NCBI RefSeq assembly: GCF_023217965.1
Contig: NZ_JALPSC010000001.1
Coordinates: 1,736,001-1,800,000 of the forward strand
DNA: 64,000 bases
Source: Prevotella sp. E13-27
GTDB lineage: Bacteria; Bacteroidota; Bacteroidia; Bacteroidales; Bacteroidaceae
Direction of reading: 5' to 3'
Part shown: one piece after another, positions 35,201-43,802 of the stretch
Layout of the letters: the number at the start of each line of letters is the position of its first letter
How positions within the stretch are numbered: the first letter of the stretch is position 1
The notes under the pieces: model-generated
The model's database searches: none
What the model was told of the DNA's origin: nothing
Seen by the model: the letters and a program-made list of their open reading frames with translations, nothing else
Made by a program: the position numbers and the translations under genes

Positions 35201-36829
35201 GGCTTTGATCTCGCTGCTCTGGTTCAGGCTTATAATGAAGCACTCGCTGCTGCACAGGCTGTTGAAGGTAGAATGAACGTAAATGTTAAGGCCGCTCTTG
35301 ATGCTGCTATTGCTGCTCAGGTTGATATGACAAATGCTGATAATCTGGCTGCTGTTACCGCTGCTCTGACAGAAGCTACTGCTGCTGCTAATGCATCTGT
35401 TGCTGCTTATGCTAAGGCTGGCGAGGTTCTGCCAAAGATGAAGGAGATTACTGAGAGCACCAACGTTTACACTGCTGAAGCTTATGAGAACTACTATGCT
35501 AAGTGGGCTGCTGCTTACAATGTTGATACTCTGACAACAGATGAGGCTAACGCTCTGCAGGATCCATTCATAGTAACTGGCTGGCATGCTGATATCACTG
35601 TTGACAACTTCCTGCTCTCTGCATGGGATACTGAGGCCGACAAATTCCAAGGATACTATATCAACTCTTGGAGCACTGAGGGTAGCAGCGATGGTACTGG
35701 TTTCGTAGTTCCATTCTTCGAGTACTGGACTGGTGACGCTAACTCACTCGGCGCGAAGACTCTTACTGCTACAATGAACGGTCTGACCGCAGGTGATGCC
35801 TATGAAGTAACAGCTCTCGTACGTGTACGTATGAAGGATGGTGCTGAGGCTCCTGCATTCGGTATCTCTCTCCAGGCTAACGAGGGTGACGCTGTTGACG
35901 TTTGCGCAGGTGATGCTGTTGAGAACTCACGGTTCTTCCTGAAGGAGTTCACAGCTGAGGGTGTTGTTGCTGAGGACGGCGTGCTGAAGATTAAGTTCAA
36001 CATTGCTGCTGACAACAACGTAAGCTGGCTGTCATTCAAGAATGTTGTATTCGCGAAGAAGACCATCGAGGTTGCTCACACATGGAACTTCACCAAGTGG
36101 AGCGAGGCTACCGTTGCTAACCTGAAGGCTGAGGCTGCTAAGGGCATGACTGAGGGTCTCTGGTCTGATGCTGAGAAGGCTGATGGCACTGCTACAACAA
36201 TGGAGATTTCTAAGGACAACTGCTTCTGGCAGGTTGGCACAAGTGCAGCTGATGGTGAAGAGCTGACCGCTAACGGTGAGGTTATCGCTGAGCTGAAGGG
36301 TCTGAAGTTTAAGAACAACAAGGCTCGTTCACTTGCTATCGCTGTGAACTATGGCGACTGCACATCTGCAAACGGTGATGGCTTCGGTCCTTACTATGGA
36401 GCATCTTACCTCTGGTTGGGTAGCAAGGGTGTTGAGTACTTCACTATCCCTGCTGTTAAAGCTGGTTCAATCATTAAGATGGGTGTTGAGTCACACAAGC
36501 TCACAGACGCTCGTGGTGTACAGCTGTTTGCTGGCGAGACTGAGCTGAAGGACGCTGAGGGCAATGCCGTAGCTGCTCCAAAGACCTATACCGAGCAGAC
36601 ATGGGTTGTTCCTGCAGGCGATGCTCAGAACATTGTTGTTAAGAACACCAATGGTTGCCACATCTACTTCATCGATGCTGAGCAGGATCCTACTGCTGTA
36701 GGCATCAGCGCAGTGAAGAACAATGACCGCATGAACAAGGGTGTTATTTACAACCTGAATGGTCAGAAGGTTAATAAGGCTCAGAAGGGTCTGTATATCA
36801 TAGACGGCAAGAAAATGTTTGTAAAATAA
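32282..36829 (+). CDS. Very large secreted surface protein, probable carbohydrate-binding, with sorting tail
   Basis: 1515 residues. After a signal peptide (about 1-22) residues 25-159 and 160-294 are two almost identical 135-residue beta-rich units (only three differences in the ~125 shared residues). Their DNA is a 405-bp tandem repeat. More beta-sandwich-like domains follow. One around 720-860 is an Ala/Glu-rich helical region resembling FIVAR-type spacers, then a module starting FVIVNPSFENGTTGWTYE looks like a galactose-binding-type carbohydrate-binding domain, and a second Ala-rich spacer lies near 985-1050. The tail YNLNGQKVNKAQKGLYIIDGKKMFVK fits Prevotella type IX sorting signals. No glycoside hydrolase domain is recognisable. 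It probably binds the PUL substrate at the cell surface, which is inferred from domain look and position. Confidence 0.75.
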   Translation: MRKVTKLFILLFCLFGVMNASAKTEKVHATFENPSNTNTTWTAGTKTFTWSTTYYNQLRNIGLPSGDITKYKKLVVDCSMVTGTQFRVLFYKGGSNLVLYAHDGVNEFIIADTLKAIAPNDFNEYMKECTEICLSGDNVTAPGEAVINDVYLETYDDEGEKVYATFENPSNTNTTWTAGTKTFTWSTTYYNQLRNIGLPSGDITKYKKLVVDCSMVTGTQFRVLFYKGGSNLVLYAHDGVNEFIIADTLKAIAPNDYNEYMKECTEICLSGDNVTAPGEAVINSVYLETYPENESVEIPDIVYEEDPGMPEGDFINFTEAFPSLQPRIGIGADTHPIVLGNGEVVVGQRTKDVIADLSAYSKLTLVTSPNLKLVIYMNHEVDAQQNAGDYAAADSGKYVFLNVQADENGIAEVDLTKYAKQDLNCICLPWDNNNKGTVWYILLTQKAPAFEPAYGTIWENGETITDGDYTLISLNKGYFQNFAKVADTLKVDFEVVAAARAARNIKKGEISFWADGNELFSLANIMAEVNNVEIALTEEMITKLATAEQVTLKYKNMAVAKVALVEKVVPPFEPTDVTAKVNKAGWKSAVGNVGDLGDQKEQYLTNTTTNGEILYQTVEGLDNGTYTVEIIANASYTSGRGFASAALDGEIGRVVVYAGDVEKTIPVVYQTALGTNNVVTLENVVVTDGTLKMGLRKDIEGSNWHTIQIQKLMHESLEANADAAAQDEYWKNVAATVAAYEAYANVAGSEKAAIAAAETKAAAQAAIAPFYAAKASYDALVDIINKGKSLNMDMTEAEALLTNAETTAAQAAEKAAELVHPVNLAYNTSKATEGADMTFVIVNPSFENGTTGWTYETSNDHGAKEVRNETYAMTNADGNYLFNIWSSGNQISQVIEDLPNGTYKLKAVAATDGGHQIQLNANDKSYKIDAIDKGTGVEGEVEFKVLDNKATIGAEGVDKYWYKVDNFRLTYVKGFDLAALVQAYNEALAAAQAVEGRMNVNVKAALDAAIAAQVDMTNADNLAAVTAALTEATAAANASVAAYAKAGEVLPKMKEITESTNVYTAEAYENYYAKWAAAYNVDTLTTDEANALQDPFIVTGWHADITVDNFLLSAWDTEADKFQGYYINSWSTEGSSDGTGFVVPFFEYWTGDANSLGAKTLTATMNGLTAGDAYEVTALVRVRMKDGAEAPAFGISLQANEGDAVDVCAGDAVENSRFFLKEFTAEGVVAEDGVLKIKFNIAADNNVSWLSFKNVVFAKKTIEVAHTWNFTKWSEATVANLKAEAAKGMTEGLWSDAEKADGTATTMEISKDNCFWQVGTSAADGEELTANGEVIAELKGLKFKNNKARSLAIAVNYGDCTSANGDGFGPYYGASYLWLGSKGVEYFTIPAVKAGSIIKMGVESHKLTDARGVQLFAGETELKDAEGNAVAAPKTYTEQTWVVPAGDAQNIVVKNTNGCHIYFIDAEQDPTAVGISAVKNNDRMNKGVIYNLNGQKVNKAQKGLYIIDGKKMFVK
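32354..33163 (+). repeat. 405-bp tandem duplication inside the surface protein gene
   Basis: Units 32354-32758 and 32759-33163 are nearly identical at DNA level, including silent positions. They diverge only towards the end of the second unit. Confidence 0.9.
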
Positions 36830-36874
36830 CACTTATAAGGCGTTTTTACGAAAACGAAACCTTATGAAACAAAT

Positions 36875-36905
36875 GATAAAGCCCTTCCCAGTGAAGGGCT
36901 TTATC
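36875..36905 (+). terminator. Terminator after the first large surface protein gene
   Basis: A 13-bp stem GATAAAGCCCTTC with GAAGGGCTTTATC and loop CCAGT, followed by TTTGC. It lies 45 bp after the stop codon. Its 3' end overlaps the predicted -7 box of the next gene. Confidence 0.75.
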
Positions 36906-36909
36906 TTTG
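36902..36909 (+). promoter_or_regulatory. Predicted -7 box for the second large surface protein gene
   Basis: TATCTTTG followed by CACC, overlapping the 3' arm of the terminator stem. The ATG is about 74 bp downstream. The upstream -33 position is inside the stem and lacks TTTG, so support is moderate. Confidence 0.4.
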
Positions 36910-36982
36910 CACCGTAGAAAAGCTATAAACTTATTCTTATTATAATAACTTATTAACCAACTTTCATTAAAACTTTATTCAC

Positions 36983-39900
36983 ATGAAGAAAACTTACAAA
37001 ATGTTTCTCGCTCTTGTAGTTTGTCTGCTGAGCGGTATTAGTGTGAACGCTGAGACTATCTCTCTGCAGGATATACCATTCTGCACATGGGACGGTTGGG
37101 GCGCTGACGCTAAGAGTACAGGCACTGCTGACTGTGCATGGGTCGTTGGTGAGTCTACTGGTCAGCCTTATGGTGACTCATCTGTTAAAAACTACTCTGA
37201 CTTGTCAAATTACTCCAAACTGATCGTCGTTGCAACTGAAGGAACACCACGTTTCCTGTTCAACCGCGATGTAGATGAAGGAAAGTGGTCTACAACTGAG
37301 TCTGAATCTCATCTTATCGAGTATCCAGCTTGTATTGGCGCTTGGGCAGAAAAGTACTTTACCTCTGCTCCTGGTGAGAACGAGGGCGAGACAGTATATA
37401 CTGTTGACCTGAAGGCTCTGGTTAAGGACAAGGGCTTTGCTCACCTGCACGCTATCAAAGGTGCTAACTGGGCAAACGTAACTGTTCTTAGCATGGAAGT
37501 AACACGTCAGGCTAAGGCACCTCAGGGTTGGACCTCTATTATTAATAATGGTGACTTTGAGAGTGATGACATCAGCTCATTCGTTCTGGCTAAAGAGGCA
37601 AAATCTGGTGATGGCGACGCTACTTATCCTATCGAGATCAATGATACAGTTGGTAGAAACGGCGGACGTGGTCTTGCTGTTACATCAATGGCAGATGCTT
37701 ACGAGACATGGTCAACACAGCTGTTCGTAAAGCTTAACGAGGCTGTTACAGAAGGTCTGCAGTGGCGCTTCACTATGGATGTTAAGGCCGATCGTGCTGC
37801 AACTGTAACAAGTGGTAGCCACGCTGCACCACGCGCATGGATTGGTGGTGGCATTATCGATCAGTTCGAGGTTACCGATGATTGGCAGACCATAACAGGT
37901 GAGGGCACCATCTCTAAGGATCTTGCTGAAAAGGCCTTCGGTAGCATTGCTTTCGACCTGAACAACGACAAGGTATCTGCTAATACATTCTATTTTGATA
38001 ACATCAACTTTGAGGTGTTCAAGCTCGGTACATCTGCTGAGTTCAGTAGTATTGCTGTCTTGCTCGACTTTGGTTTTGACACAAACATTCCTCAGCTCGT
38101 TAAGAATAGTGGCAAAAAGCGCCTCATCTATCCTAACGACTGCGCTACAGTTAAAGTAAATGGCGTTGCTGCTGAAATCTACTCTGTTGAGGCTCTTGAA
38201 GATGGACGTTTCTATATTTTCCTGACTGAGGAGCCTAATGAGGACGCAACAGTTGTTGTTTCTCTGAAGAACCCGAAGGATGCTGAACATCAGATTATCT
38301 ATGCTTCTGGTGCCGTTAATGGGCAGGTTGTTGGTGATGTTGATGAACTTGTTGCTACATATAACTATGATATCGTTGGCGAGGATGGTATCCCATACGA
38401 CTATGTTATTCCAACTCTGATGGCTGCTGATCCTGAGAATGGCGCATTCAACCTGCCTAACTCTATCAGCGAGTTCAAACTGAAGTTTGACAAGAATGTT
38501 GATTGTGAGAAGCTTACTGCTACTCTTAATGATGCCGCTCTTGCTGTTGAGCCTTCTACTGGTTTTGCTGAAGAAGTTAAGCTCGTGCGTTCTGGAGAGA
38601 ATCTCGCTAATGGTCAATATACTCTCAAGATTGAGAAGATCTTTGCAGAGCAGTTCATTGATGACGCATACTGCGGTGACACCACTCTCGTTCTTAACAT
38701 TGGTAAGACTGAGTCAGATCCTTCTGACGTAGCTCGCGAACTTATTCCTGCTGAGTACTTCGCTAATTGCGCTGCAAACTCTATCCCTGAAGGCTTCTTC
38801 GTGAAGTTCGGTTCTGAGGATCGTCCTGGCGGTTCTGGTGCAGGTAGCGGTTCACGTATGTTCGACTTCGGTACAGGTGGTGACTTCACAAAGGGTCTCT
38901 ATTTCCGTGAGGGTTATGTAGAGTATGGTACTACTGTGAATAAGGATCCTGAAACTAGTGAAATTATTAACGAGTATGCTCTCGAACTCGGTGCTGGTAA
39001 GAAGTATGACATCAGCTTCAATAGCGCAATGTGGAAGGACAATGGTTCACAGCTCTGCTTCCGCGTATATTTCAAAGATGATTTCGATGCTGCTATCGCG
39101 GCTTCAGAGGAGCCTCAGGCTGTTCTTTCACAGGTTGTCGCTAATAAGCCTAATGTAAACGGTAGCACAGCTGCTGTTAATGGTTCTGCAAAGACTGTTA
39201 TCAGATTCGTTCCTGCTACAACTGGTAAGTATGTTCTGAGATGGGTATCTACTGGTTCAGAGACTGGTGCTGCTGAATATAAGGAGGTTATCCTTGCTAA
39301 TCCTTCTGTTAAGTACATTCCTAACAAGGCTGGTATTGAGTTGATTACCAAACTGGAGAATGCTCTTACTGATGCTAAGGCAGTTCTTAATGCTAATAGT
39401 GGTGACCGTTATGCAGGTGTTGACTTCGACAATCTGAGTGCAGCTATCATTAAGGTTGAGGCTGAGAAGGATGGTTACTACAACCCATCTTCATTTGACA
39501 AAGCTGCTGAAGAGCTGCTTGCTCTTGCCCAGGCTATGAAGGATCACCATGCACTCTGTGACGACTACGATGCTTCTATTAAGAAGACTATCGACGTTGA
39601 GCGCCAGAACAAGGCTACTAAGTTCAATGCTACCGAGCTCTATGCACAGGTTGTTGAGATGAATGCTAAGTACAACGGTATCTCTGAGTGGAGAAATGTT
39701 GCTGACACAATCTCTAATCCTGAAGCTGAACCAGAATGGAAGCTATTCTATGTATTCGATGAGCTGAAGACCGCTGACTCTCTGAATGTTGCTATTAAGG
39801 AACTGAAGGATCTGGGTAACTTGACTTCTCTCCTGTTCACTGAGGGCGTTTCTGCTCCTGAGAATGCTAACAATGGTAAGGCTACTGGTGTAGCAGTGCT

Positions 39901-40837
39901 CACTGACCGCATCCGTAGAGCTGTAACAGCTATGGAGAAGATGGGCATTGCTGAGAATGACGAAGTGATGATTGCAGCAAAGAATGCTCTTACCGATGAC
40001 GACGATCTCGTTGAGGCTATCAAGAATAAGATTAAGCTGACAATGTACACCGATCTCGCAAAGGGTGACAGCAGCGTAATGTTTGCTGAGGATACTGTAA
40101 CATTTGCTGAAAAGGTTTATGACCTGACAGTGTTCGCAAAGAATCCTAACATCTACAAACTCCAGCCTAACATGAATGTTGATGAGAATAATATTCCTGG
40201 ATGGACATACCCAGAGGGTTACAACAGACCTGGCCTCACCGTTGGTTGGGGACAGCCAAAGCACGTAGAAGGTGTTGCTGAGGACTGCATGTTCCAGGCA
40301 TACATGAACTCATATCGTGTTGAGCAGACTATCACCGACCTGCCTGCAGGTGTTTACACAATCTACTTCGGTTTCTCTGAGCGCAGTGCACAGGGCGATG
40401 ATCTTGCTGAGAAGGGTAGCTATGCTTATGTAATGAACTCTGAAGATGTTACTGAAGGCACTGAGAAAACAGCTGACATTGAGTACATTGGTCAGGCATT
40501 CCCATTCGCTGAGGGTTCAGGCTCTGCAATGATTGAGGGCGTTGAGGTTCTTGACGGTGTTCTGACAATCGGTGCAAATGCTGGTGCTGGTTCTAACACG
40601 TTCTTCAACGATGTACACATTGTCTTGACAGCAGCCGCTGCTGCAAACTATGAAGAAGAGCTTACGAATCTTATTGAGACAGGTATTGAGAACGTTAACA
40701 AGACTGCTAAGGTTAACGCTATCCAGATGTTCGACATCAACGGTCGCCGCATTTCTGAAGCTCCTCGTGGTGTTGTTATCGTGAAGAAGTACATGAGCGA
40801 TGGCACTGTACGTGTACAGAAGATGGTGAAGAAATAA
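36983..40837 (+). CDS. Second very large secreted surface protein, probable carbohydrate-binding, with sorting tail
   Basis: 1284 residues with a signal peptide (about 1-23, ending SVNA). Residues 25-180 form a beta-rich domain similar in layout to the repeated unit of the preceding gene product. Residues about 185-350 (INNGDFESDDISSF...FYFDNINFEVF) look like a carbohydrate-binding module of the type found in GH10 xylanases and related Prevotella proteins. Ig-like segments follow, another ligand-binding-like region at about 590-790, helical spacers at about 800-1050, and a final beta-domain (YRVEQTITDLPAGVYTIYFGFSE). The end FDINGRRISEAPRGVVIVKKY is a sorting-tail-like motif. No catalytic domain is recognised. 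Together with its upstream neighbour it probably captures polysaccharide outside the cell. Confidence 0.72.
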   Translation: MKKTYKMFLALVVCLLSGISVNAETISLQDIPFCTWDGWGADAKSTGTADCAWVVGESTGQPYGDSSVKNYSDLSNYSKLIVVATEGTPRFLFNRDVDEGKWSTTESESHLIEYPACIGAWAEKYFTSAPGENEGETVYTVDLKALVKDKGFAHLHAIKGANWANVTVLSMEVTRQAKAPQGWTSIINNGDFESDDISSFVLAKEAKSGDGDATYPIEINDTVGRNGGRGLAVTSMADAYETWSTQLFVKLNEAVTEGLQWRFTMDVKADRAATVTSGSHAAPRAWIGGGIIDQFEVTDDWQTITGEGTISKDLAEKAFGSIAFDLNNDKVSANTFYFDNINFEVFKLGTSAEFSSIAVLLDFGFDTNIPQLVKNSGKKRLIYPNDCATVKVNGVAAEIYSVEALEDGRFYIFLTEEPNEDATVVVSLKNPKDAEHQIIYASGAVNGQVVGDVDELVATYNYDIVGEDGIPYDYVIPTLMAADPENGAFNLPNSISEFKLKFDKNVDCEKLTATLNDAALAVEPSTGFAEEVKLVRSGENLANGQYTLKIEKIFAEQFIDDAYCGDTTLVLNIGKTESDPSDVARELIPAEYFANCAANSIPEGFFVKFGSEDRPGGSGAGSGSRMFDFGTGGDFTKGLYFREGYVEYGTTVNKDPETSEIINEYALELGAGKKYDISFNSAMWKDNGSQLCFRVYFKDDFDAAIAASEEPQAVLSQVVANKPNVNGSTAAVNGSAKTVIRFVPATTGKYVLRWVSTGSETGAAEYKEVILANPSVKYIPNKAGIELITKLENALTDAKAVLNANSGDRYAGVDFDNLSAAIIKVEAEKDGYYNPSSFDKAAEELLALAQAMKDHHALCDDYDASIKKTIDVERQNKATKFNATELYAQVVEMNAKYNGISEWRNVADTISNPEAEPEWKLFYVFDELKTADSLNVAIKELKDLGNLTSLLFTEGVSAPENANNGKATGVAVLTDRIRRAVTAMEKMGIAENDEVMIAAKNALTDDDDLVEAIKNKIKLTMYTDLAKGDSSVMFAEDTVTFAEKVYDLTVFAKNPNIYKLQPNMNVDENNIPGWTYPEGYNRPGLTVGWGQPKHVEGVAEDCMFQAYMNSYRVEQTITDLPAGVYTIYFGFSERSAQGDDLAEKGSYAYVMNSEDVTEGTEKTADIEYIGQAFPFAEGSGSAMIEGVEVLDGVLTIGANAGAGSNTFFNDVHIVLTAAAAANYEEELTNLIETGIENVNKTAKVNAIQMFDINGRRISEAPRGVVIVKKYMSDGTVRVQKMVKK

Positions 40838-40877
40838 TCTACCCATTAACAATACACAACTTGAATTAAGTTAACAG

Positions 40878-40912
40878 GGCGGACAGATATGCTCACGGCA
40901 TGTTTGTCCGCC
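40878..40912 (+). terminator. Terminator before the GH43 gene
   Basis: GGCGGACA (40878-40885) pairs with TGTCCGCC (40905-40912), with an inner ATGC/GCAT pairing, and is followed by TTTCTC. It lies 40 bp after the preceding stop and 16 bp before the GH43 ATG, so it may also attenuate read-through into that gene. Confidence 0.7.
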
Positions 40913-40928
40913 TTTCTCATTAAGAAAT

Positions 40929-42647
40929 ATGAAGAAAGTATTTGTTTCTATAGCGGCAACGCTGCTGATGTCGTTATCAGCATACGCTGACAACATTATT
41001 AAGAACCCGATGCTGTGGGCAGATGTGCCAGACCCGGATGTTATCCGTGTTGACGATACGTTCTACCTCGTGTCAACAACGATGCACCTCATGCCAGGCG
41101 CACCGATAATGAAGTCGAAAGACCTGAAGAACTGGGAGACGGTGGGCTATATCTTCGACAAGCTCACAGATTCACCGAAATATGACCTCGCCTTCACCTT
41201 GCCACTCGACAAGCAGAGTGGAGATGGTGTGGGCACCGTCTATGGACGCGGACAGTGGGCCACGTCGCTGAAATATCATAAGGGAAAGTTCTATGCTCTG
41301 CTGGCACCTAATGAGGCTGGTCCCATGGGACAGACCTATATCTTCACTGCCGAGAAAGCTGAGGGACCATGGACGCTCCACTCACGTCTGCGCCATTTCC
41401 ACGATGCTACGCTGTTCTTCGATGATGATGACACACCATATGTGTTCTTCGGAACGGGTGAGATGTGTCAGCTGACGAAGGACCTGAAAGGTGTAGTGGA
41501 AGGTAGCTTGAGACATTATTTCCAGCGTGAGGAAGATGAGCGCGGTCTCCTCGAGGGTACACGTGTCATCAAACACCGTGGCCGTTACTATGCCTTGCTC
41601 ATAAGCCATACCTACGCGCCTGGCCGTCATCGCCGTGAGGTGTGCTACCGCACGACAGACCTTAAAGGAAAATGGGAGAAGAACGTGATTCTCGAGAGTG
41701 ACTTCGGCGGCTTCTCATATCTGGCACAGGGCACCATCGTTGATACCGAGGATGGCGACTGGTATGGAATAATGTTCCAGGACCGCGGTGGAGTAGGTCG
41801 AGTGCTGACACTCTCACCTGTCCGCTGGATTGACGGATGGCCACAGCTCGGCGACGAGAACGGTAAGGTGCCCGAAACCATGCGTCCGCTTAAGAGTGGG
41901 GAACCCACCACCTCCATTGTCTGTGCCGACGATTTCGCCCCTATTGCGGTAGCAAATTCTTGCGTCCCTTCGGTAGCAAGCGACCAGAGGTCGAGCGCTC
42001 CACTCTCCACTCTCCACTCTCAACTAAAGAAGTGTTGGCAGTGGAACCACAACCCTGTGGATAACGCATGGAGCCTCACGGAGCGTCCTGGATTCCTGCG
42101 ATTGAAGACTGCGCGCGTAGTACCAAACCTCTATCTCGCTCCAAACACACTGACACAGCGTATGGAAGGACCTCAGTGTGACGGAAGCATCGTGTTCGAC
42201 TGCTCAAAGATGAAGGATGGCGACTGCGCTGGTTTCTGCGCCTTCAACGGTGACAGCGGCGTGCTGACACTGAAGAAAAAGGGAAAGAAGATGTTCCTTG
42301 AGATGAGTGAGCAGAGCGTGAGCCTGACTGACCGCGAGAAGGCGGTGACAGCAGTAGCAGAAAATGTGATAGAGACTGTCGATCTTACGTCACAGCTTAA
42401 GAAAGGTGGAAAAATGTGGCTGCGCATTACAGGCGACTTCCGTCCTGGCAAGAATGACGCTGCAAACTTCTTCTACAGCCTTGATGGTGAGAAGTGGGAA
42501 CAGATAGGTTCGAAGAACTACCGCATGCGTTTTGACTATCGCCGCTTCTTCATGGGCTCGAAGTTCGCTATCTTCAACTATGCAACAAAGAAGATTGGCG
42601 GATATATCGATGTGGATAAGTTCGACTACTCAGTGGAACCTAAATGA
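40929..42647 (+). CDS. GH43 family glycoside hydrolase (GH43_12-like)
   Basis: 572 residues. A signal peptide (about 1-20) is followed by the five-bladed GH43 propeller (about 25-320). Candidate catalytic residues are D35 (VPDPDV), D159 (HFHDATLF) and E209 (GLLEGTR). A GH43-associated beta-sandwich follows at about 370-570. The family removes arabinofuranosyl or xylosyl units from plant glycans. It lacks the sorting tail of the other secreted proteins here and probably works in the periplasm on imported oligosaccharides. It is a distant paralogue of the GH43 half of the fusion enzyme at 6547. Residues 340-366 are an extra segment with no counterpart in that paralogue, encoded by repeat-like DNA at 41946-42026. 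Because it follows a terminator, its expression may depend on read-through. Confidence 0.9.
   Translation: MKKVFVSIAATLLMSLSAYADNIIKNPMLWADVPDPDVIRVDDTFYLVSTTMHLMPGAPIMKSKDLKNWETVGYIFDKLTDSPKYDLAFTLPLDKQSGDGVGTVYGRGQWATSLKYHKGKFYALLAPNEAGPMGQTYIFTAEKAEGPWTLHSRLRHFHDATLFFDDDDTPYVFFGTGEMCQLTKDLKGVVEGSLRHYFQREEDERGLLEGTRVIKHRGRYYALLISHTYAPGRHRREVCYRTTDLKGKWEKNVILESDFGGFSYLAQGTIVDTEDGDWYGIMFQDRGGVGRVLTLSPVRWIDGWPQLGDENGKVPETMRPLKSGEPTTSIVCADDFAPIAVANSCVPSVASDQRSSAPLSTLHSQLKKCWQWNHNPVDNAWSLTERPGFLRLKTARVVPNLYLAPNTLTQRMEGPQCDGSIVFDCSKMKDGDCAGFCAFNGDSGVLTLKKKGKKMFLEMSEQSVSLTDREKAVTAVAENVIETVDLTSQLKKGGKMWLRITGDFRPGKNDAANFFYSLDGEKWEQIGSKNYRMRFDYRRFFMGSKFAIFNYATKKIGGYIDVDKFDYSVEPK
41946..42026 (+). repeat. 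In-frame repeat insertion inside the GH43 gene
   Basis: 81 bases containing a direct repeat CGGTAGCAA (41947 and 41970), hairpins CTTGC/GCAAG and GACC-AGA-GGTC, GAGCGC, and (CTCCACT)n. The sequence looks intergenic and shares ATTCTTGC, GCAAGCG and GAGCGC with the spacer of the intercistronic repeats at 16479 and 20362. It adds 27 residues in the linker between the propeller and the beta-sandwich. Confidence 0.65.
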
Positions 42648-42657
42648 TTCTTGACTC

Positions 42658-42702
42658 TTAGACACTGATTGGACTGGCTTAACCAGTCCAATCAGTGTCT
42701 AA
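42658..42702. terminator. Bidirectional terminator between GH43 and manC
   Basis: A perfect 20-bp stem TTAGACACTGATTGGACTGG with its complement and a 5-nt loop. It lies between the convergent stops at 42647 and 42710 and marks the end of the PUL. Confidence 0.9.
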
Positions 42703-42709
42703 AAATAGT

Positions 42710-43777
42710 TTAGTTCTCGCCTGAGAACTGCTTGATTCTTTGTTCTTCAGACAGCTTACAGATGAGTAGCGTATCGTCTTTCTCTGCTACGATGTAGCCG
42801 TCAAGTCCCTGAACAACAACTTTCTTCTCCTGTGAGGCATGGACAATGCAGTCATGGCACTCGAAGAGCTGAACATCCTGTCCAATGGCAGCGTTGCCGT
42901 AGAGGTCGCGCTTTGACTGGGTGAGCAGTGAGCCCCATGTGCCAAGGTCGCTCCAACCGAAGTCGGCAGGACAAACGAAGATCTCTTCGGCCTTCTCCAT
43001 GATGGCGTAGTCAACAGAGATGTTCTCGCAAGTGGGGAACTTCTCGTTGATGACAGCCTGCTCTTCGGCTGTGCCATAAACAGGAAGCATAGACTCAAAG
43101 ATCTTTGCCAGCTTAGGCTGATACATGCGGAAAGCGTTGACGATGGTGTTAACGTTCCAGATAAAGATGCCTGCATTCCAGTAATAGTTGTTTTTGCTGA
43201 TATATTCCTGAGCAGTCTTCAAATCGGGCTTCTCACGGAATGAGTCAACACGGAAGATACCCTTGTTGCGAAGAGATGCTGCGGTGAGGTTGGCTTGTAT
43301 GTAACCGTAGCCAGTCTCAGGACGTGATGGCTTCATGCCGAGGGTCACAATGGCATCGGTGTCGCTGGTGAACTTCATGCAGTCGCCGATGATGCGCTGG
43401 AACTCTTGCACGTTCATTACTATGTGGTCGCTTGGTGTCACCACGATGTTAGCCTTCGGGTCGCGCTTCTTTATTCGCCAAGAAACGTAAGCGATACATG
43501 GGGCGGTGTTGCGGCGGCATGGCTCACAGAGAATGTTCGTGCGAGGCATGTCGGGCAGCTGCTCTGCCACAATGTCGGCATATTTCTCGTTGGTCACCAC
43601 CCAGATGTTCTCGGGAGAGACAAGTGTGCCGAAGCGCTCAACGGTGAGCTGAAGAAGGGTCTTGCCAACACCAAGTACGTCAATAAACTGTTTGGGCTTT
43701 TCAGCCGTGCTCATAGGCCAGAAACGGCTTCCTACGCCGCCTGCCATGATTACCAGATGATTGTTTATTCGTGCCAT
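42710..43777 (-). CDS. manC: Mannose-1-phosphate guanylyltransferase
   Basis: 355 residues. It makes GDP-mannose from mannose-1-phosphate and GTP, a precursor for GDP-fucose and surface glycans. The N-terminal nucleotidyltransferase signature MAGGVGSRFWPMS and EKPKQFIDVLG is intact (about 11-35). Other blocks are TPSDHIV (about 113-119) and KPSRPETGYGYI (about 151-162). The C-terminal isomerase domain of bifunctional ManC/AlgA proteins is absent, which is usual for Bacteroidetes. It lies 25 bp after the ROK kinase gene and is probably cotranscribed with it. Confidence 0.92.
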   Translation of the reverse strand: MARINNHLVIMAGGVGSRFWPMSTAEKPKQFIDVLGVGKTLLQLTVERFGTLVSPENIWVVTNEKYADIVAEQLPDMPRTNILCEPCRRNTAPCIAYVSWRIKKRDPKANIVVTPSDHIVMNVQEFQRIIGDCMKFTSDTDAIVTLGMKPSRPETGYGYIQANLTAASLRNKGIFRVDSFREKPDLKTAQEYISKNNYYWNAGIFIWNVNTIVNAFRMYQPKLAKIFESMLPVYGTAEEQAVINEKFPTCENISVDYAIMEKAEEIFVCPADFGWSDLGTWGSLLTQSKRDLYGNAAIGQDVQLFECHDCIVHASQEKKVVVQGLDGYIVAEKDDTLLICKLSEEQRIKQFSGEN

Positions 43778-43802
43778 AAGAACAATATTTTAAGTTATTT
43801 CT

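Noticed and set aside
33842..35650. 602-residue open frame on the minus strand inside the large surface protein gene
   Set aside because: It is antisense to an Ala/Glu-rich gene. The frequent GCT codons read as AGC on the other strand, giving a Ser-rich low-complexity frame with no domain. The plus-strand product has a signal peptide and sorting tail.
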